Positions 1-8,159 of a DNA stretch of 64,000 nucleotides are shown here, piece after piece. Location: the NCBI RefSeq assembly GCF_019145435.1, contig NZ_JAHSTS010000002.1, positions 1,116,001 through 1,180,000 on the forward strand. The letters are read 5' to 3'. Each line of letters begins with the position of its first letter. Position 1 is the first letter of the stretch. The translations under genes and the position numbers were made by a program. The notes beneath the pieces are model-generated. The model searched no databases, was not told the DNA's origin, and saw only the letters and a program-made list of their open reading frames with translations. Source of the DNA: Pseudomonas ekonensis (GTDB taxonomy: Bacteria > Pseudomonadota > Gammaproteobacteria > Pseudomonadales > Pseudomonadaceae).

Positions 1-711
1 CACCACATGCGCCGCCGGGCTGTCCGGCGGTAGCCGGCTGGCTTCGGCGCATCCGGCCAGCAGCGCCACCCAGCGCAGTTGCAGCACCTGCGGCCAGCCG
101 CAGTCCTGGCCGACGCCGTACAGCCACGCGGTCATCGCGCTCAGCACGTAGATGTCCTCCAGGGTGCGGAACGGTTTCACGTAAGCGTCCCAGCCATCCC
201 CGGCAAGCAATTCGCAGCCTGCGTTCTCCAGATGCAGGCGACCGTGGCTGACGTCCGGCATCAGCGGCAGGGCCGGCAGCGCTTCCACCCGCACACCGGG
301 CTCGTCCGGATACACCACCGCCAGGCTCAGGCTCGGCGCCTCACCCGGCGCCTCGCTGCGCGCAGCGACCAGCAGCCAGTCGGCGGCGGCGCCGGCGGTG
401 ACGAAATCCTTGCGCCCGTCCAGGCGCAGGTCCGTGAGCCGGGTCTGCATGTCCGCCGGGCGCAGGCTGCGCCGTTCGGTCGCACACAGGGCGCCCAGGC
501 CGGGCGGCGCGCTCGGCCAGAGCATGCGCAGGGCCGCCTGGTAGCCCACCAGGAACGCCAGCCCCGGCGTGGCCATCCGCCGCCCGCCGGCCACCGCCAG
601 TTCGAACGGGGTCACGCTGCCCAACTGATGCAGCAGCATCGCGAAACCTTCCCTCAGGTCAGGGACGGCGGGCATTCGTTCACGGCATTCAAGCAGGGTC
701 GGCCAGGGCAT
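1..711 (-). CDS. Acyl-CoA dehydrogenase-like protein (partial, C-terminus off the window)
   Basis: The reading frame is open from the ATG at 711 to the left edge (237 codons) with no stop, so the 3' end is missing. The ATG is preceded by AAGGAG at good spacing. Visible features are an acyl-CoA dehydrogenase-like middle region (LRLDGRKDFVTAGAAADWLL, then a beta-domain stretch ending near residue 175) and the beginning of the helical C-terminal part. The N-terminal helical domain looks short for a full acyl-CoA dehydrogenase. It is transcribed divergently from olsB, and a link to lipid metabolism is plausible from this position. Substrate cannot be told. The family call rests on remembered similarity, so confidence is moderate. 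Confidence 0.6.
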   Translation of the reverse strand, partial: MPWPTLLECRERMPAVPDLREGFAMLLHQLGSVTPFELAVAGGRRMATPGLAFLVGYQAALRMLWPSAPPGLGALCATERRSLRPADMQTRLTDLRLDGRKDFVTAGAAADWLLVAARSEAPGEAPSLSLAVVYPDEPGVRVEALPALPLMPDVSHGRLHLENAGCELLAGDGWDAYVKPFRTLEDIYVLSAMTAWLYGVGQDCGWPQVLQLRWVALLAGCAEASRLPPDSPAAHVV

Positions 712-728
712 AGGAGGCTCCTTGAGGG

Positions 729-768
729 CTGTCATACAAGCATCACCAAACATTCATGGCGATGACAC
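729..768 (+). promoter_or_regulatory. Candidate Pho box array upstream of olsBA
   Basis: CTGTCAT at 729-735 matches the first PhoB half-site exactly. Degenerate copies follow at 11-bp steps: GCATCAC at 740 and CATTCAT at 751. The 11-bp periodicity is the hallmark of PhoB direct repeats. Ornithine lipid synthesis is induced by phosphate limitation in Pseudomonas, which fits. The later half-sites are weak, so this is a candidate only. Confidence 0.45.
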
Positions 769-864
769 CGGGGCTACATAGCCTGACTTTGCCCAACACG
801 GCGGCATAAAGAAAGTCGATCGGCTGCAACCCTTGACGGGTGAACGGCCCGTACGGAGATTCAC

Positions 865-1620
865 ATGACTCAGATCGCCCGCATCAGCGAAACCGGCAAT
901 GAACGCCGCCTGCAAGCCGAACGCCTGATCGGCGCCGAGGCTTTGCAGCAAGCCCAGGCCTTGCGCTTCAACGTGTTCAGCGGCGAATTCAACGCCAAGC
1001 TGAAGGGCGCGGAGCTGGGTCTGGACATGGATGACTATGATGTCCACTGCAGCCACATCGGCGTGCGTGACCTGAACACCGGACGCCTGGTGGCGACCAC
1101 CCGCCTGCTCGACCACACCGCCGCCAGCAGCCTGGGCCGCTTCTACAGCGAAGAAGAATTCAGCCTCCACGGCCTCGCCGGCCTGCAGGGCCCGATCCTG
1201 GAGATCGGCCGCACCTGCGTCGATCCGGCCTACCGCAACGGCGGCACCATCGCCGTGCTCTGGGGCGAACTGGCCGAAGTGCTGAACCAGGGCGGCTACA
1301 GCTACCTGATGGGCTGCGCCAGCATCCCGATGCAGGACGGCGGCGTGCAGGCCCACGCGATCATGCAGCGCCTGCGCGAACGCTACCTGTGCACCGAGCA
1401 CCTGCGCGCCGAACCGAAAAATCCGCTGCCGTCGCTGGACATCCCCTCCAACGTGATCGCCGAGATGCCGCCGCTGCTCAAGGCCTACATGCGCCTGGGC
1501 GCGAAGATCTGCGGCGAGCCGTGCTGGGACGAAGACTTCCAGGTGGCCGACGTGTTCATCCTGCTCAAGCGCGACGAACTCTGCCCGCGCTACGCCAAGC
1601 ACTTCAAGGCGGCCGTGTGA
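865..1620 (+). CDS. olsB: L-ornithine N(alpha)-acyltransferase OlsB
   Basis: A 251-residue GNAT-fold acyltransferase of the OlsB/hemolysin family. It transfers a 3-hydroxyacyl group from acyl-ACP to the alpha-amino group of ornithine, giving lyso-ornithine lipid at the cytoplasmic face of the inner membrane. Recognisable stretches are the N-terminal [12 protein letters not shown] motif, the [11 protein letters not shown] strand and [15 protein letters not shown] followed by YLMGCASI. The stop codon overlaps the start of the next gene (TGATG at 1618-1622), as expected for an olsBA operon. A Pho-box-like array lies about 100 bp upstream. Length is normal for the family. Confidence 0.9.
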   Translation: MTQIARISETGNERRLQAERLIGAEALQQAQALRFNVFSGEFNAKLKGAELGLDMDDYDVHCSHIGVRDLNTGRLVATTRLLDHTAASSLGRFYSEEEFSLHGLAGLQGPILEIGRTCVDPAYRNGGTIAVLWGELAEVLNQGGYSYLMGCASIPMQDGGVQAHAIMQRLRERYLCTEHLRAEPKNPLPSLDIPSNVIAEMPPLLKAYMRLGAKICGEPCWDEDFQVADVFILLKRDELCPRYAKHFKAAV

Positions 1621-2414
1621 TGGGCCGCCTGCGGGTGTACGCGCGGATCGCGCGGGTGCTGCTGGTGGTCGCGCTGGGCCTGTGCATGGCCAGCGTGTTC
1701 GGGGTGTTCGAGCGGCTGGGCCTGGCCCATTCGATGGTGCGCCGGCAGCGCTGGTCGCGGTTTTTCATGGCGCGCCTGAGCAACGCCCTGCCCTTTCGCG
1801 TGACCGTCCTCGGCGAGCTGCCCAAGCAGCCGATGCTGTGGGTCAGCAACCATGTGTCGTGGACCGACATTCCGCTGCTGGGCATGCTCACGCCGCTGTC
1901 GTTCCTGTCCAAGGCCGAAGTGCGCACCTGGCCGGTGGCCGGCTGGCTGGCCGCCAAGGCCGGCAGCCTGTTCATCCGCCGCGGTTCGGGCGACAGCCAG
2001 TTGATCCGCAAACAGATGACCCGTCACCTGCATTCCGAACATCCGCTGCTGATGTTCCCGGAAGGCACCACCACCGACGGCCGTTCGCTGCGCACCTTCC
2101 ACGGGCGCCTGCTGTCGGCGGCCATCGACTCCGAGGTGAAGCTGCAACCGGTGGCGATCCGTTACCTGCGCGATGGCCACATCGACCCGCTGGCGCCGTT
2201 CATCGGTGACGATGACCTGCTGTCGCACCTGATGCGCCTGTTCAGCCATGACTGCGGCGAGGTGGAGATCCACCTGCTCAAGCCGATCGCCTGCCAGGGG
2301 CGCGAGCGCGCGGCGCTGGCGTTCGAGGCGCAGCAGGCGGTGCAGAAGGCGTTGTTCGGCGATGTGTCCAAGCCGGTCGAACCGAGTCGTGCCGGCGACC
2401 TGATTGCCGCTTGA
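1620..2414 (+). CDS. olsA: Lyso-ornithine lipid O-acyltransferase OlsA
   Basis: A 264-residue 1-acylglycerol-3-phosphate acyltransferase (PlsC) family protein that adds the second acyl chain to lyso-ornithine lipid. The acyltransferase signature VSNHVSWTDIP (NHxxxxD type) lies around residues 77-87 and the FPEGTTTDG block around 143-151. An N-terminal hydrophobic helix (about residues 11-29) anchors it in the inner membrane. The ATG at 1620 overlaps the olsB stop by one base. A longer open frame upstream only shadows olsB. The pairing with olsB makes the assignment secure. Confidence 0.9.
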   Translation: MGRLRVYARIARVLLVVALGLCMASVFGVFERLGLAHSMVRRQRWSRFFMARLSNALPFRVTVLGELPKQPMLWVSNHVSWTDIPLLGMLTPLSFLSKAEVRTWPVAGWLAAKAGSLFIRRGSGDSQLIRKQMTRHLHSEHPLLMFPEGTTTDGRSLRTFHGRLLSAAIDSEVKLQPVAIRYLRDGHIDPLAPFIGDDDLLSHLMRLFSHDCGEVEIHLLKPIACQGRERAALAFEAQQAVQKALFGDVSKPVEPSRAGDLIAA

Positions 2415-2425
2415 GGCCACTCGCC

Positions 2426-2517
2426 CCTGTAGGAGCCAGCCTGCTGGCGATGGAGGCCCGTCAGTCGATGCCTATGTGACTGATCCGGCCCTATCGCCAG
2501 CAGGCTGGCTCCTACAG
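2426..2517. repeat. REP inverted pair (REPIN), GCCAGCAGGCTGGC type
   Basis: Two inverted copies of the REP sequence (2426-2450 and 2494-2517, core GGAGCCAGCCTGCTGGCGA) flank about 43 bp. The pair sits between the convergent ends of olsA and acpH, a typical intergenic REP location in Pseudomonas. Confidence 0.85.
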
Positions 2518-2522
2518 AGTGA

Positions 2523-3101
2523 TCAAGATGCCGGCGGGGTCTGCGCGAAGTCCTGGAGCCTTGGATAGAACCGCGCGAAATCCTCGCTCAACGGCTCGTA
2601 CAGCCGCCGCAGCTCGTCCATCGCCCCCGCCAGTTCCTCCGGCCGGCTCAGCCGCCGGGAAATCCCCCGCAGCACCTGCTCCAGCACCTCGAACTCCCGG
2701 TACGACCCCAGCCAGTCGTCGGCCACCATGTACGGCGCGATCTTCGCCAGGCGCTCGGGCAAGTGCCGTTCGCCGGACAGCGTGCGGTAGACATCCGACG
2801 TGAAGTGCTCCAACGGCCGATCCGCGTACAGCGTCCAGTCACGGGCCAGGCAATGGTCGAAGAACACGTCGAGGACGATGCCCGCGTAGCGCCGCCGTGT
2901 CGTGGCGAAGCGGTCCAGCGCCGTCCCCACCAGCGGGTGCCGGTCGGTGAACACGTCGATTTGCCGGTGCAGCCGGATGGCGGCCTCGATCTCCGGCGCG
3001 TACTGCCCTTGCAGCGGCCCTTTGACGAAATCGCCGTACAGGCTGCCGAGCAATTGTCCGGGGCGCTGGCCTCCGAGGTGCAAATGTGCGAGATAGTTCA
3101 T
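2523..3101 (-). CDS. acpH: Acyl carrier protein phosphodiesterase AcpH
   Basis: A 192-residue protein of the AcpH family, related to HD-domain phosphohydrolases. It removes the 4'-phosphopantetheine arm from holo-ACP. The start MNYLAHLHLG and the GSLYGDFVKG and LHRQIDVFTDRHP blocks are diagnostic, and VFFDHCLARDW follows. Histidine and aspartate residues in LHRQIDVFTDRH and FFDH are the likely metal ligands. The ATG at 3101 agrees with the family N-terminus. The gene converges on olsA and diverges from the ArsR gene. Its C-terminus is close to the REP pair. Confidence 0.9.
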   Translation of the reverse strand: MNYLAHLHLGGQRPGQLLGSLYGDFVKGPLQGQYAPEIEAAIRLHRQIDVFTDRHPLVGTALDRFATTRRRYAGIVLDVFFDHCLARDWTLYADRPLEHFTSDVYRTLSGERHLPERLAKIAPYMVADDWLGSYREFEVLEQVLRGISRRLSRPEELAGAMDELRRLYEPLSEDFARFYPRLQDFAQTPPAS

Positions 3102-3140
3102 GGGCGCAGCTTAGCACTGCTCCTTTGCTGGATCACAACC

Positions 3141-3250
3141 ACAATATCGTTATAACCCGATATACCGATTTATGCGGTCGTCAGATCGAAATCATATTGG
3201 TATATCGCGAAATTCCGATTTAAAGTTCGCCTCATCGCGATATAACGCTA
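3141..3250 (+). promoter_or_regulatory. Repeated AT-rich operator elements upstream of the ArsR gene
   Basis: CGATATACC (3158-3166) is the exact inverse of GGTATATCG (3199-3207). CCGATTTA occurs at 3165-3172 and again at 3215-3222, exactly 50 bp apart. TATCGCGA (3203-3210) is mirrored by TCGCGATA (3235-3242). This layout suggests several binding sites for a dimeric winged-helix regulator controlling its own operon. Which protein binds is inferred from position. Confidence 0.5.
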
Positions 3251-3270
3251 CACGTCACGAGCACCCGACC

Positions 3271-3573
3271 ATGAACCTCAACCTCGACGAAATCATAAAA
3301 GCCCTGGCGCACCCGGTACGCAGAGACATCCTGCACTGGCTGAAAGACCCGACCGTCGAATTTCCCGACCAGTCCCACAGCAACGAGCACGGCGTCTGCG
3401 CCGGGCAGATCGACCAACGCTGCGGCCTGTCGCAGTCGACCGTATCCGCCCACTTGGCGACCCTGCAGCGCGCCGGCCTGGTCAGCAGCCGCAAGGTCGG
3501 CCAGTGGCACTTCTTCAAACGCAACGAGGACGTGATCCAGGCGTTCCTCGAAACACTCGGCAAAGAGCTCTGA
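3271..3573 (+). CDS. ArsR/SmtB-family transcriptional regulator
   Basis: A 100-residue winged helix-turn-helix protein. The helix-turn-helix is visible as GLSQSTVSAHLATLQRAGLV (about residues 51-70), followed by the wing SSRKVGQWHFFKR. ALAHPVRRDILHWL near the N-terminus is typical of ArsR. The cysteine content is low (two Cys), with no ELCVCD metal-binding box, so it may sense an organic or redox signal rather than a metal. I chose ATG 3271 over an earlier open start at 3172 because the longer frame runs through the operator-like repeats. It is followed by an MFS transporter and xenB in the same direction. Confidence 0.85.
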   Translation: MNLNLDEIIKALAHPVRRDILHWLKDPTVEFPDQSHSNEHGVCAGQIDQRCGLSQSTVSAHLATLQRAGLVSSRKVGQWHFFKRNEDVIQAFLETLGKEL

Positions 3574-3607
3574 CCCTTAACGTCAGCCGGCCCAAAAGGA
3601 AATCACG

Positions 3608-4774
3608 ATGCCCATCCCGCTTCTCATACTCGCCTTGAGCGCCTTCGCCATCGGCACCACCGAGTTCGTCATCATGGGGCTGCTGCCCGATGTGGCGGCC
3701 GACCTGGGCGTGTCGATCCCCGGCGCCGGCTGGCTGGTGACCGGCTACGCCCTGGGCGTGGCCATCGGCGCGCCGTTCATGGCGCTGGCCACCGCCCGCC
3801 TGCCGCGCAAGGCCGCGCTGATCGCGCTGATGGGCATCTTCATCGTCGGCAACCTGCTGTGTGCGGTGGCCAGCGACTACAACGTGCTGATGCTGGCACG
3901 GGTCATCACCGCCCTGTGCCACGGCGCCTTCTTCGGCATCGGCTCGGTGGTGGCGGCCAACCTGGTGCCGGCCAACAAGCGCGCTTCGGCCGTGGCCCTG
4001 ATGTTCACCGGCCTGACCCTGGCCAACGTCCTCGGCGTGCCGCTGGGCACCGCCCTCGGCCAGGAAGCCGGCTGGCGCTCGACCTTCTGGGCCGTGACCT
4101 TGATCGGCGTCGTCGCCCTGCTCGGCCTGATCCGCTTCCTGCCGGCCAAGCGCGACGAGGAAAAGCTCGACATGCGCGCCGAACTCGCCGCCCTCAAGGG
4201 CGCCGGCATCTGGCTGTCGCTGAGCATGACCGCGCTGTTCGCCGCCTCGGTGTTCACCCTGTTCACCTACGTCGCGCCGCTGCTGGGCGAAGTCACCGGC
4301 GTCTCGCCCCGCGGCGTGACCTGGACGCTGATGCTCATCGGCCTGGGCCTGACCGTCGGCAACATCATCGGCGGCAAGCTGGCCGACAAGGGCCTGGCCG
4401 CCACGCTGATCGGCGTGTTCGTCGCCATGGCCGCGGCCTCCACCGTGCTGACCTGGACCAGCGTCGCGCTGATCCCCACCGAAATCACCCTGTTCCTCTG
4501 GGCCACCGCCTGCTTCGCGGCCGTACCGGCACTGCAAGTCAACGTGGTGACCTTCGGCAAGGCGGCCCCGAACCTGGTCTCGACCCTGAACATCGGCGCC
4601 TTCAACGTCGGCAACGCCCTGGGCGCCTGGGTCGGCGGCAGCGTCATCGCCCACGGCTACGGCCTGACCAGCGTGCCCCTGGCCGCCGCAGCGCTGGCCG
4701 TGCTCGCCTTGCTGGCGACCCTGATCACTTTCCGCCAGAACGGCAATCCCGAACTGGCACCGGCTGCAAACTGA
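3608..4774 (+). CDS. MFS drug/arabinose-efflux-type transporter
   Basis: A 388-residue, 12-helix major facilitator of the DHA1/AraJ-YdhP group. The N-terminus ALSAFAIGTTEFVIMGLLPD is characteristic of this subfamily. The loop between helices 2 and 3 reads ATARLPRKAAL, in the usual motif A position. A good ribosome binding site (AAGGA) precedes the ATG. It lies between an ArsR regulator and xenB, so export of a toxic electrophile or its reduced product is a reasonable inference. Substrate is unknown. Confidence 0.85.
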   Translation: MPIPLLILALSAFAIGTTEFVIMGLLPDVAADLGVSIPGAGWLVTGYALGVAIGAPFMALATARLPRKAALIALMGIFIVGNLLCAVASDYNVLMLARVITALCHGAFFGIGSVVAANLVPANKRASAVALMFTGLTLANVLGVPLGTALGQEAGWRSTFWAVTLIGVVALLGLIRFLPAKRDEEKLDMRAELAALKGAGIWLSLSMTALFAASVFTLFTYVAPLLGEVTGVSPRGVTWTLMLIGLGLTVGNIIGGKLADKGLAATLIGVFVAMAAASTVLTWTSVALIPTEITLFLWATACFAAVPALQVNVVTFGKAAPNLVSTLNIGAFNVGNALGAWVGGSVIAHGYGLTSVPLAAAALAVLALLATLITFRQNGNPELAPAAN

Positions 4775-4805
4775 CTCACTTTTCACCTCACGAGGGTTGT
4801 ATCTC

Positions 4806-5855
4806 ATGGCAACGATTTTCGATCCGATCAAACTGGGCGACCTGGAACTGTCCAACCGCATCATCATGGCGCCGCTGACCCGCTGCCGCGCCGACGAAGG
4901 CCGCGTGCCCAACGCGCTGATGGCCGAGTACTACGTGCAGCGCGCTTCCGCCGGCCTGATCCTCAGCGAAGCCACCTCGGTGACCCCGATGGGCGTCGGC
5001 TATCCGGACACCCCCGGCATCTGGTCCAACGACCAGGTGCGCGGCTGGACCAACGTGACCAAAGCGGTGCACGCCGCCGGCGGCAAGATCGTCCTGCAGC
5101 TGTGGCACGTCGGCCGGATCTCCCACCCGTCGTACCTGAACGGCGAAACGCCGGTCGCCCCGAGCGCCCTGCAGCCAAAAGGCCATGTCAGCCTGGTGCG
5201 TCCGCTGTCCGACTACGTCACCCCGCGCGCCCTGGAAACCGATGAGATCGCCGAGATCGTCGAGGCCTACCGCACCGGTGCCGAGAACGCCAAGGCCGCC
5301 GGCTTCGACGGCGTGGAGATCCACGGCGCCAACGGCTACCTGCTCGACCAGTTCCTGCAGAGCAGCACCAACCAGCGCACCGACCAGTACGGCGGTTCCC
5401 TGGAGAACCGTGCCCGCCTGCTGCTGGAAGTGACCGACGCCGCCATCGACGTCTGGGGCGCCGGCCGCGTCGGCGTGCACCTGGCGCCGCGCGCCGACTC
5501 CCACGACATGGGCGACGACAACCTCGCCGAAACCTTCACCTACGTGGCGCGTGAACTGGGCAAGCGCGGCATCGCGTTCATCTGCTCCCGCGAGAAGGAA
5601 GGCGCCGACAGCCTCGGCCCGCAGCTCAAGGAAGCCTTCGGCGGCGCCTACATCGCCAACGAGCGCTTCACCAAGGACAGCGCCAACCAGTGGCTGGCCA
5701 GCGGCAAGGCCGACGCGGTGGCCTTCGGCGTCCCGTTCATCGCCAACCCGGACCTGCCGGCCCGCCTGAAGGCTGACGCGCCGCTGAACGAGCCGCGTCC
5801 GGAACTGTTCTACGGCAAGGGCGCGGTCGGCTACCTCGACTACCCGACCCTGTAA
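4806..5855 (+). CDS. xenB: Xenobiotic reductase B / Old Yellow Enzyme-family alkene reductase
   Basis: A 349-residue FMN-dependent NADPH oxidoreductase. N-terminus MATIFDPIKLGDLELSNRI and the PLTRCRA block match XenB of P. fluorescens, which reduces nitrate esters such as nitroglycerin and activated alkenes. The substrate-anchoring pair is visible as His173 and Asn176 with Tyr178 in HGANGYLLDQFL. LWHVGRISHP is the FMN-region signature. The open frame extends to a TTG at 4797, but ATG 4806 fits the family. It is the last gene of the ArsR-MFS-xenB run and is followed by a strong terminator. Confidence 0.88.
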   Translation: MATIFDPIKLGDLELSNRIIMAPLTRCRADEGRVPNALMAEYYVQRASAGLILSEATSVTPMGVGYPDTPGIWSNDQVRGWTNVTKAVHAAGGKIVLQLWHVGRISHPSYLNGETPVAPSALQPKGHVSLVRPLSDYVTPRALETDEIAEIVEAYRTGAENAKAAGFDGVEIHGANGYLLDQFLQSSTNQRTDQYGGSLENRARLLLEVTDAAIDVWGAGRVGVHLAPRADSHDMGDDNLAETFTYVARELGKRGIAFICSREKEGADSLGPQLKEAFGGAYIANERFTKDSANQWLASGKADAVAFGVPFIANPDLPARLKADAPLNEPRPELFYGKGAVGYLDYPTL

Positions 5856-5873
5856 GCCGCACCGCAGAAACGC

Positions 5874-5906
5874 AAAAGCCCCGACTCTGACGAGTCGGGG
5901 CTTTTT
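5874..5906 (+). terminator. Rho-independent terminator after xenB
   Basis: An 11-bp perfect stem (5877-5887 with 5892-5902, AGCCCCGACTC) and a TGAC loop are followed by a T run. It sits 20 bp after the xenB stop. Confidence 0.92.
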
Positions 5907-6098
5907 CTTGCGCGTTCGCCACGCGCCTCACACACCTTCACAGGTGCACAACAAAATCCCTACAAAATACGTAGCCCGCTATGTATCAACCCCCGCCGCA
6001 GGCGTATATAAAGGCACTCCATGGCAGCGGGGCCCGTGAACAGGGATCTTCATCGGCCTCCTTGATTGACACACGCTGATCCAAATACGCATTTTGTT

Positions 6099-6731
6099 TC
6101 ATTTGCGCAGGGCGGGGCTCAGGCGCAGCATGTCCAACCCTGCATCGACCCAGCGTTCGGCTTCGGCCTGCAGCTCGAAGCTGTCCGGCGCCAGCAGCCA
6201 CTGATACAGCAGACCGTCGATGTAGGCATGGATCGCGATGGCGGCCCGGGCGGTGTCGAGGTCGGCCGGCAACTGCCCGCGCTTGACCGCATTGCTCAGG
6301 GTCAGCCCGATGCCTACGTTGCATTCGAGGCTGGCCGCCCGACGCTGCTGGCGCAGGTCGCACATTTCATCGGTGAACTCGCACTTATGAAAGAGAATCT
6401 CGTTGATGCGCCGGGTCTTGGGATCCAGCGCGATCTGATGGAACAAATGAACCAGCAGCTGGCGCATGCAGCCAAGCGGGTCGACCTCGTCCTCGCTTTC
6501 GCTGGCCCTGGCCAGCTCGTCCAGCGGCTCGCGCAACGTGTCGAGCATGGCCTGGAGCAGATCGGCCTTGTTGCTGAAATGCCAGTAGATGGCGCCGCGG
6601 GTGACACCGGCCAGCGTCGCGATGTCGGCCAGCGTCGTGCGGGCCACGCCGCGCTCGTAGAACGCGTGCTCGGCCGCTTCGAGTATCCGGCTCCGGGTCT
6701 CTTGAGCTTCCTCTTTGGTGCGACGGACCAT
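6099..6731 (-). CDS. emhR: TetR-family repressor of the RND pump (EmhR/TtgR-like)
   Basis: A 210-residue TetR-family repressor. The N-terminal helix-turn-helix reads [21 protein letters not shown] (about residues 32-52), and [17 protein letters not shown] is typical of TtgR, EmhR and ArpR. The C-terminal ligand pocket is predicted to bind antibiotics, flavonoids or solvents, releasing DNA. It is divergent from emhABC, and a TtgR-type operator lies between them. TtgR/EmhR is known to repress both itself and the pump. Confidence 0.9.
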   Translation of the reverse strand: MVRRTKEEAQETRSRILEAAEHAFYERGVARTTLADIATLAGVTRGAIYWHFSNKADLLQAMLDTLREPLDELARASESEDEVDPLGCMRQLLVHLFHQIALDPKTRRINEILFHKCEFTDEMCDLRQQRRAASLECNVGIGLTLSNAVKRGQLPADLDTARAAIAIHAYIDGLLYQWLLAPDSFELQAEAERWVDAGLDMLRLSPALRK

Positions 6732-6878
6732 GGCAGTAAAACCTCAAACAGGATGTTTCAGGGATGGCTGAATATCCGCTGAATAAAAAGGGGGTGATCT
6801 CTCGTGGATCGACTGCCCCGGCCTACAATTTCGAACCTTGCGACGACTTTTGTAACAGGGTGGGTACGCAGTCAAGGT

Positions 6879-6908
6879 GTTTACAAACAACCATGAACGT
6901 AAGTATAT
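6879..6908 (+). promoter_or_regulatory. TtgR/EmhR-type operator
   Basis: TTTACAAACAACCATGAACG followed by TAAGTATATTCC closely matches the operator known between ttgR and ttgA in P. putida. It has imperfect arms TTAC and GTAA around the centre. Position is about 100 bp before emhA and 150 bp before emhR, so one bound repressor could block both promoters. Confidence 0.75.
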
Positions 6909-6998
6909 TCCTTAGCAAGCTACTTATCCACCCGGCATCCCTTTTTTACCCTTCCACCTTTCTTGTGCGCTTTTTGCGCGCCTGACCCGAGGATCTTC

Positions 6999-8156
6999 AT
7001 GCAATTCAAGCCAGCTGTTACCGCTCTGGTCACTGCCGTCGCCCTGGCATCGCTGCTCAGCGGATGCAAAAAGGAAGAGGCGGCGCCCGCCGCCCCTCCT
7101 CCTCAGGTCGGCGTCGTCACCCTGCAACCCCAGACCTTCACCCTGACCTCGGAACTGCCGGGGCGCACCAGTGCGTTCCGCATCGCCGAAGTCCGCCCGC
7201 AGGTCAACGGCATCATTCTCAAACGTCTGTTCAAGGAAGGCGGCGACGTCAAGGCCGGCCAGCAGCTGTATCAGATCGATCCGTCGGTCTATGAGGCGAC
7301 CCTGAAAAGCGCCGAAGCCAACCTGCGTTCGACCAAGTCGATCTCCGACCGCTACAAGCAGCTGGTCGACGAACAAGCCGTCAGCCGCCAGGAATACGAC
7401 ACCGCCGTGGCCAACCGCCTGCAATCGGAAGCCGCCTTGCAGAGCGCGCAGATCAACGTGCGCTACACCAAGGTCTACGCGCCGATCTCCGGCCGCATCG
7501 GCCGCTCTTCGGTGACCGAAGGCGCGCTGGTGAGCAACGCCCAGGCCGACGCGATGGCGACGATCCAGCAGCTGGATCCGATCTACGTCGATGTGACGCA
7601 GTCTTCCGTCGAACTGCTGGAACTGCGCCGCGAACTGGAAAGCGGTCGCCTGCAGAAGGCCGGCGACAACGCCGCCGCGGTCAAGCTGACCCTGGAAGAC
7701 GGCAGCCAGTACAAGCTCGACGGTAAGCTGGAATTCTCCGAAGTGTCGGTGGACCAGACCACCGGTTCGGTGACCCTGCGCGCCGTGTTCCCGAACCCGG
7801 AACACACCCTGCTGCCGGGCATGTTCGTCCACGCCCAGTTGCAGGCCGGCGTGAACAGCGCCGCGATCCTCGCGCCGCAGCAAGGCGTGACCCGCGACCT
7901 CAAGGGTACCCCGACCGCCCTGGTCGTCGGCGCCGACAACAAGGTCGAGCTGCGCCAGCTCAAGGCCAGCCGCACCGTCGGCAGCCAGTGGCTGGTCGAA
8001 GACGGCCTGAAGGCCGGCGACCGCCTGATCACCGAAGGCCTGCAGTTCGTGCGTCCGGGCGCGGTGGTCAACCCGACCGAAGCGACCAACGTCGGCGCGA
8101 AGAACCCGGCCCCCGCTCAGGCAGCCGACAAGGCCGCCGGCGGCAAAGGGGAGTAA
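6999..8156 (+). CDS. emhA: RND efflux periplasmic adaptor (membrane fusion protein)
   Basis: A 385-residue lipoprotein adaptor linking the inner-membrane pump to the outer-membrane channel. The signal peptide ends in the lipobox LLSGC (Cys near residue 24). The order is lipoyl half-domain, alpha-hairpin (about residues 95-160), second lipoyl half (YAPISGRIGRS), then beta-barrel and membrane-proximal domains (LLPGMFVHAQL). ATG 6999 gives the proper signal peptide. Orthologues are TtgA, MexA and EmhA. It is first gene of the emhABC operon, with emhB starting 3 bp after its stop. Confidence 0.92.
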   Translation: MQFKPAVTALVTAVALASLLSGCKKEEAAPAAPPPQVGVVTLQPQTFTLTSELPGRTSAFRIAEVRPQVNGIILKRLFKEGGDVKAGQQLYQIDPSVYEATLKSAEANLRSTKSISDRYKQLVDEQAVSRQEYDTAVANRLQSEAALQSAQINVRYTKVYAPISGRIGRSSVTEGALVSNAQADAMATIQQLDPIYVDVTQSSVELLELRRELESGRLQKAGDNAAAVKLTLEDGSQYKLDGKLEFSEVSVDQTTGSVTLRAVFPNPEHTLLPGMFVHAQLQAGVNSAAILAPQQGVTRDLKGTPTALVVGADNKVELRQLKASRTVGSQWLVEDGLKAGDRLITEGLQFVRPGAVVNPTEATNVGAKNPAPAQAADKAAGGKGE

Positions 8157-8159
8157 TCC

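Noticed and set aside
79..765. Plus-strand open frame of 228 codons
   Set aside because: Antisense to the acyl-CoA dehydrogenase-like gene; arginine/histidine-rich shadow composition.
754..1602. Minus-strand frame of 282 codons opposite olsB
   Set aside because: Shadow of olsB with low-complexity Ala/Gln/Val composition and no ribosome binding site.
3515..4912. Long minus-strand frame of 465 codons opposite the MFS gene
   Set aside because: Gly/Gln/Asp/His-rich antisense composition typical of high-GC shadows; the plus strand encodes a clear MFS protein.
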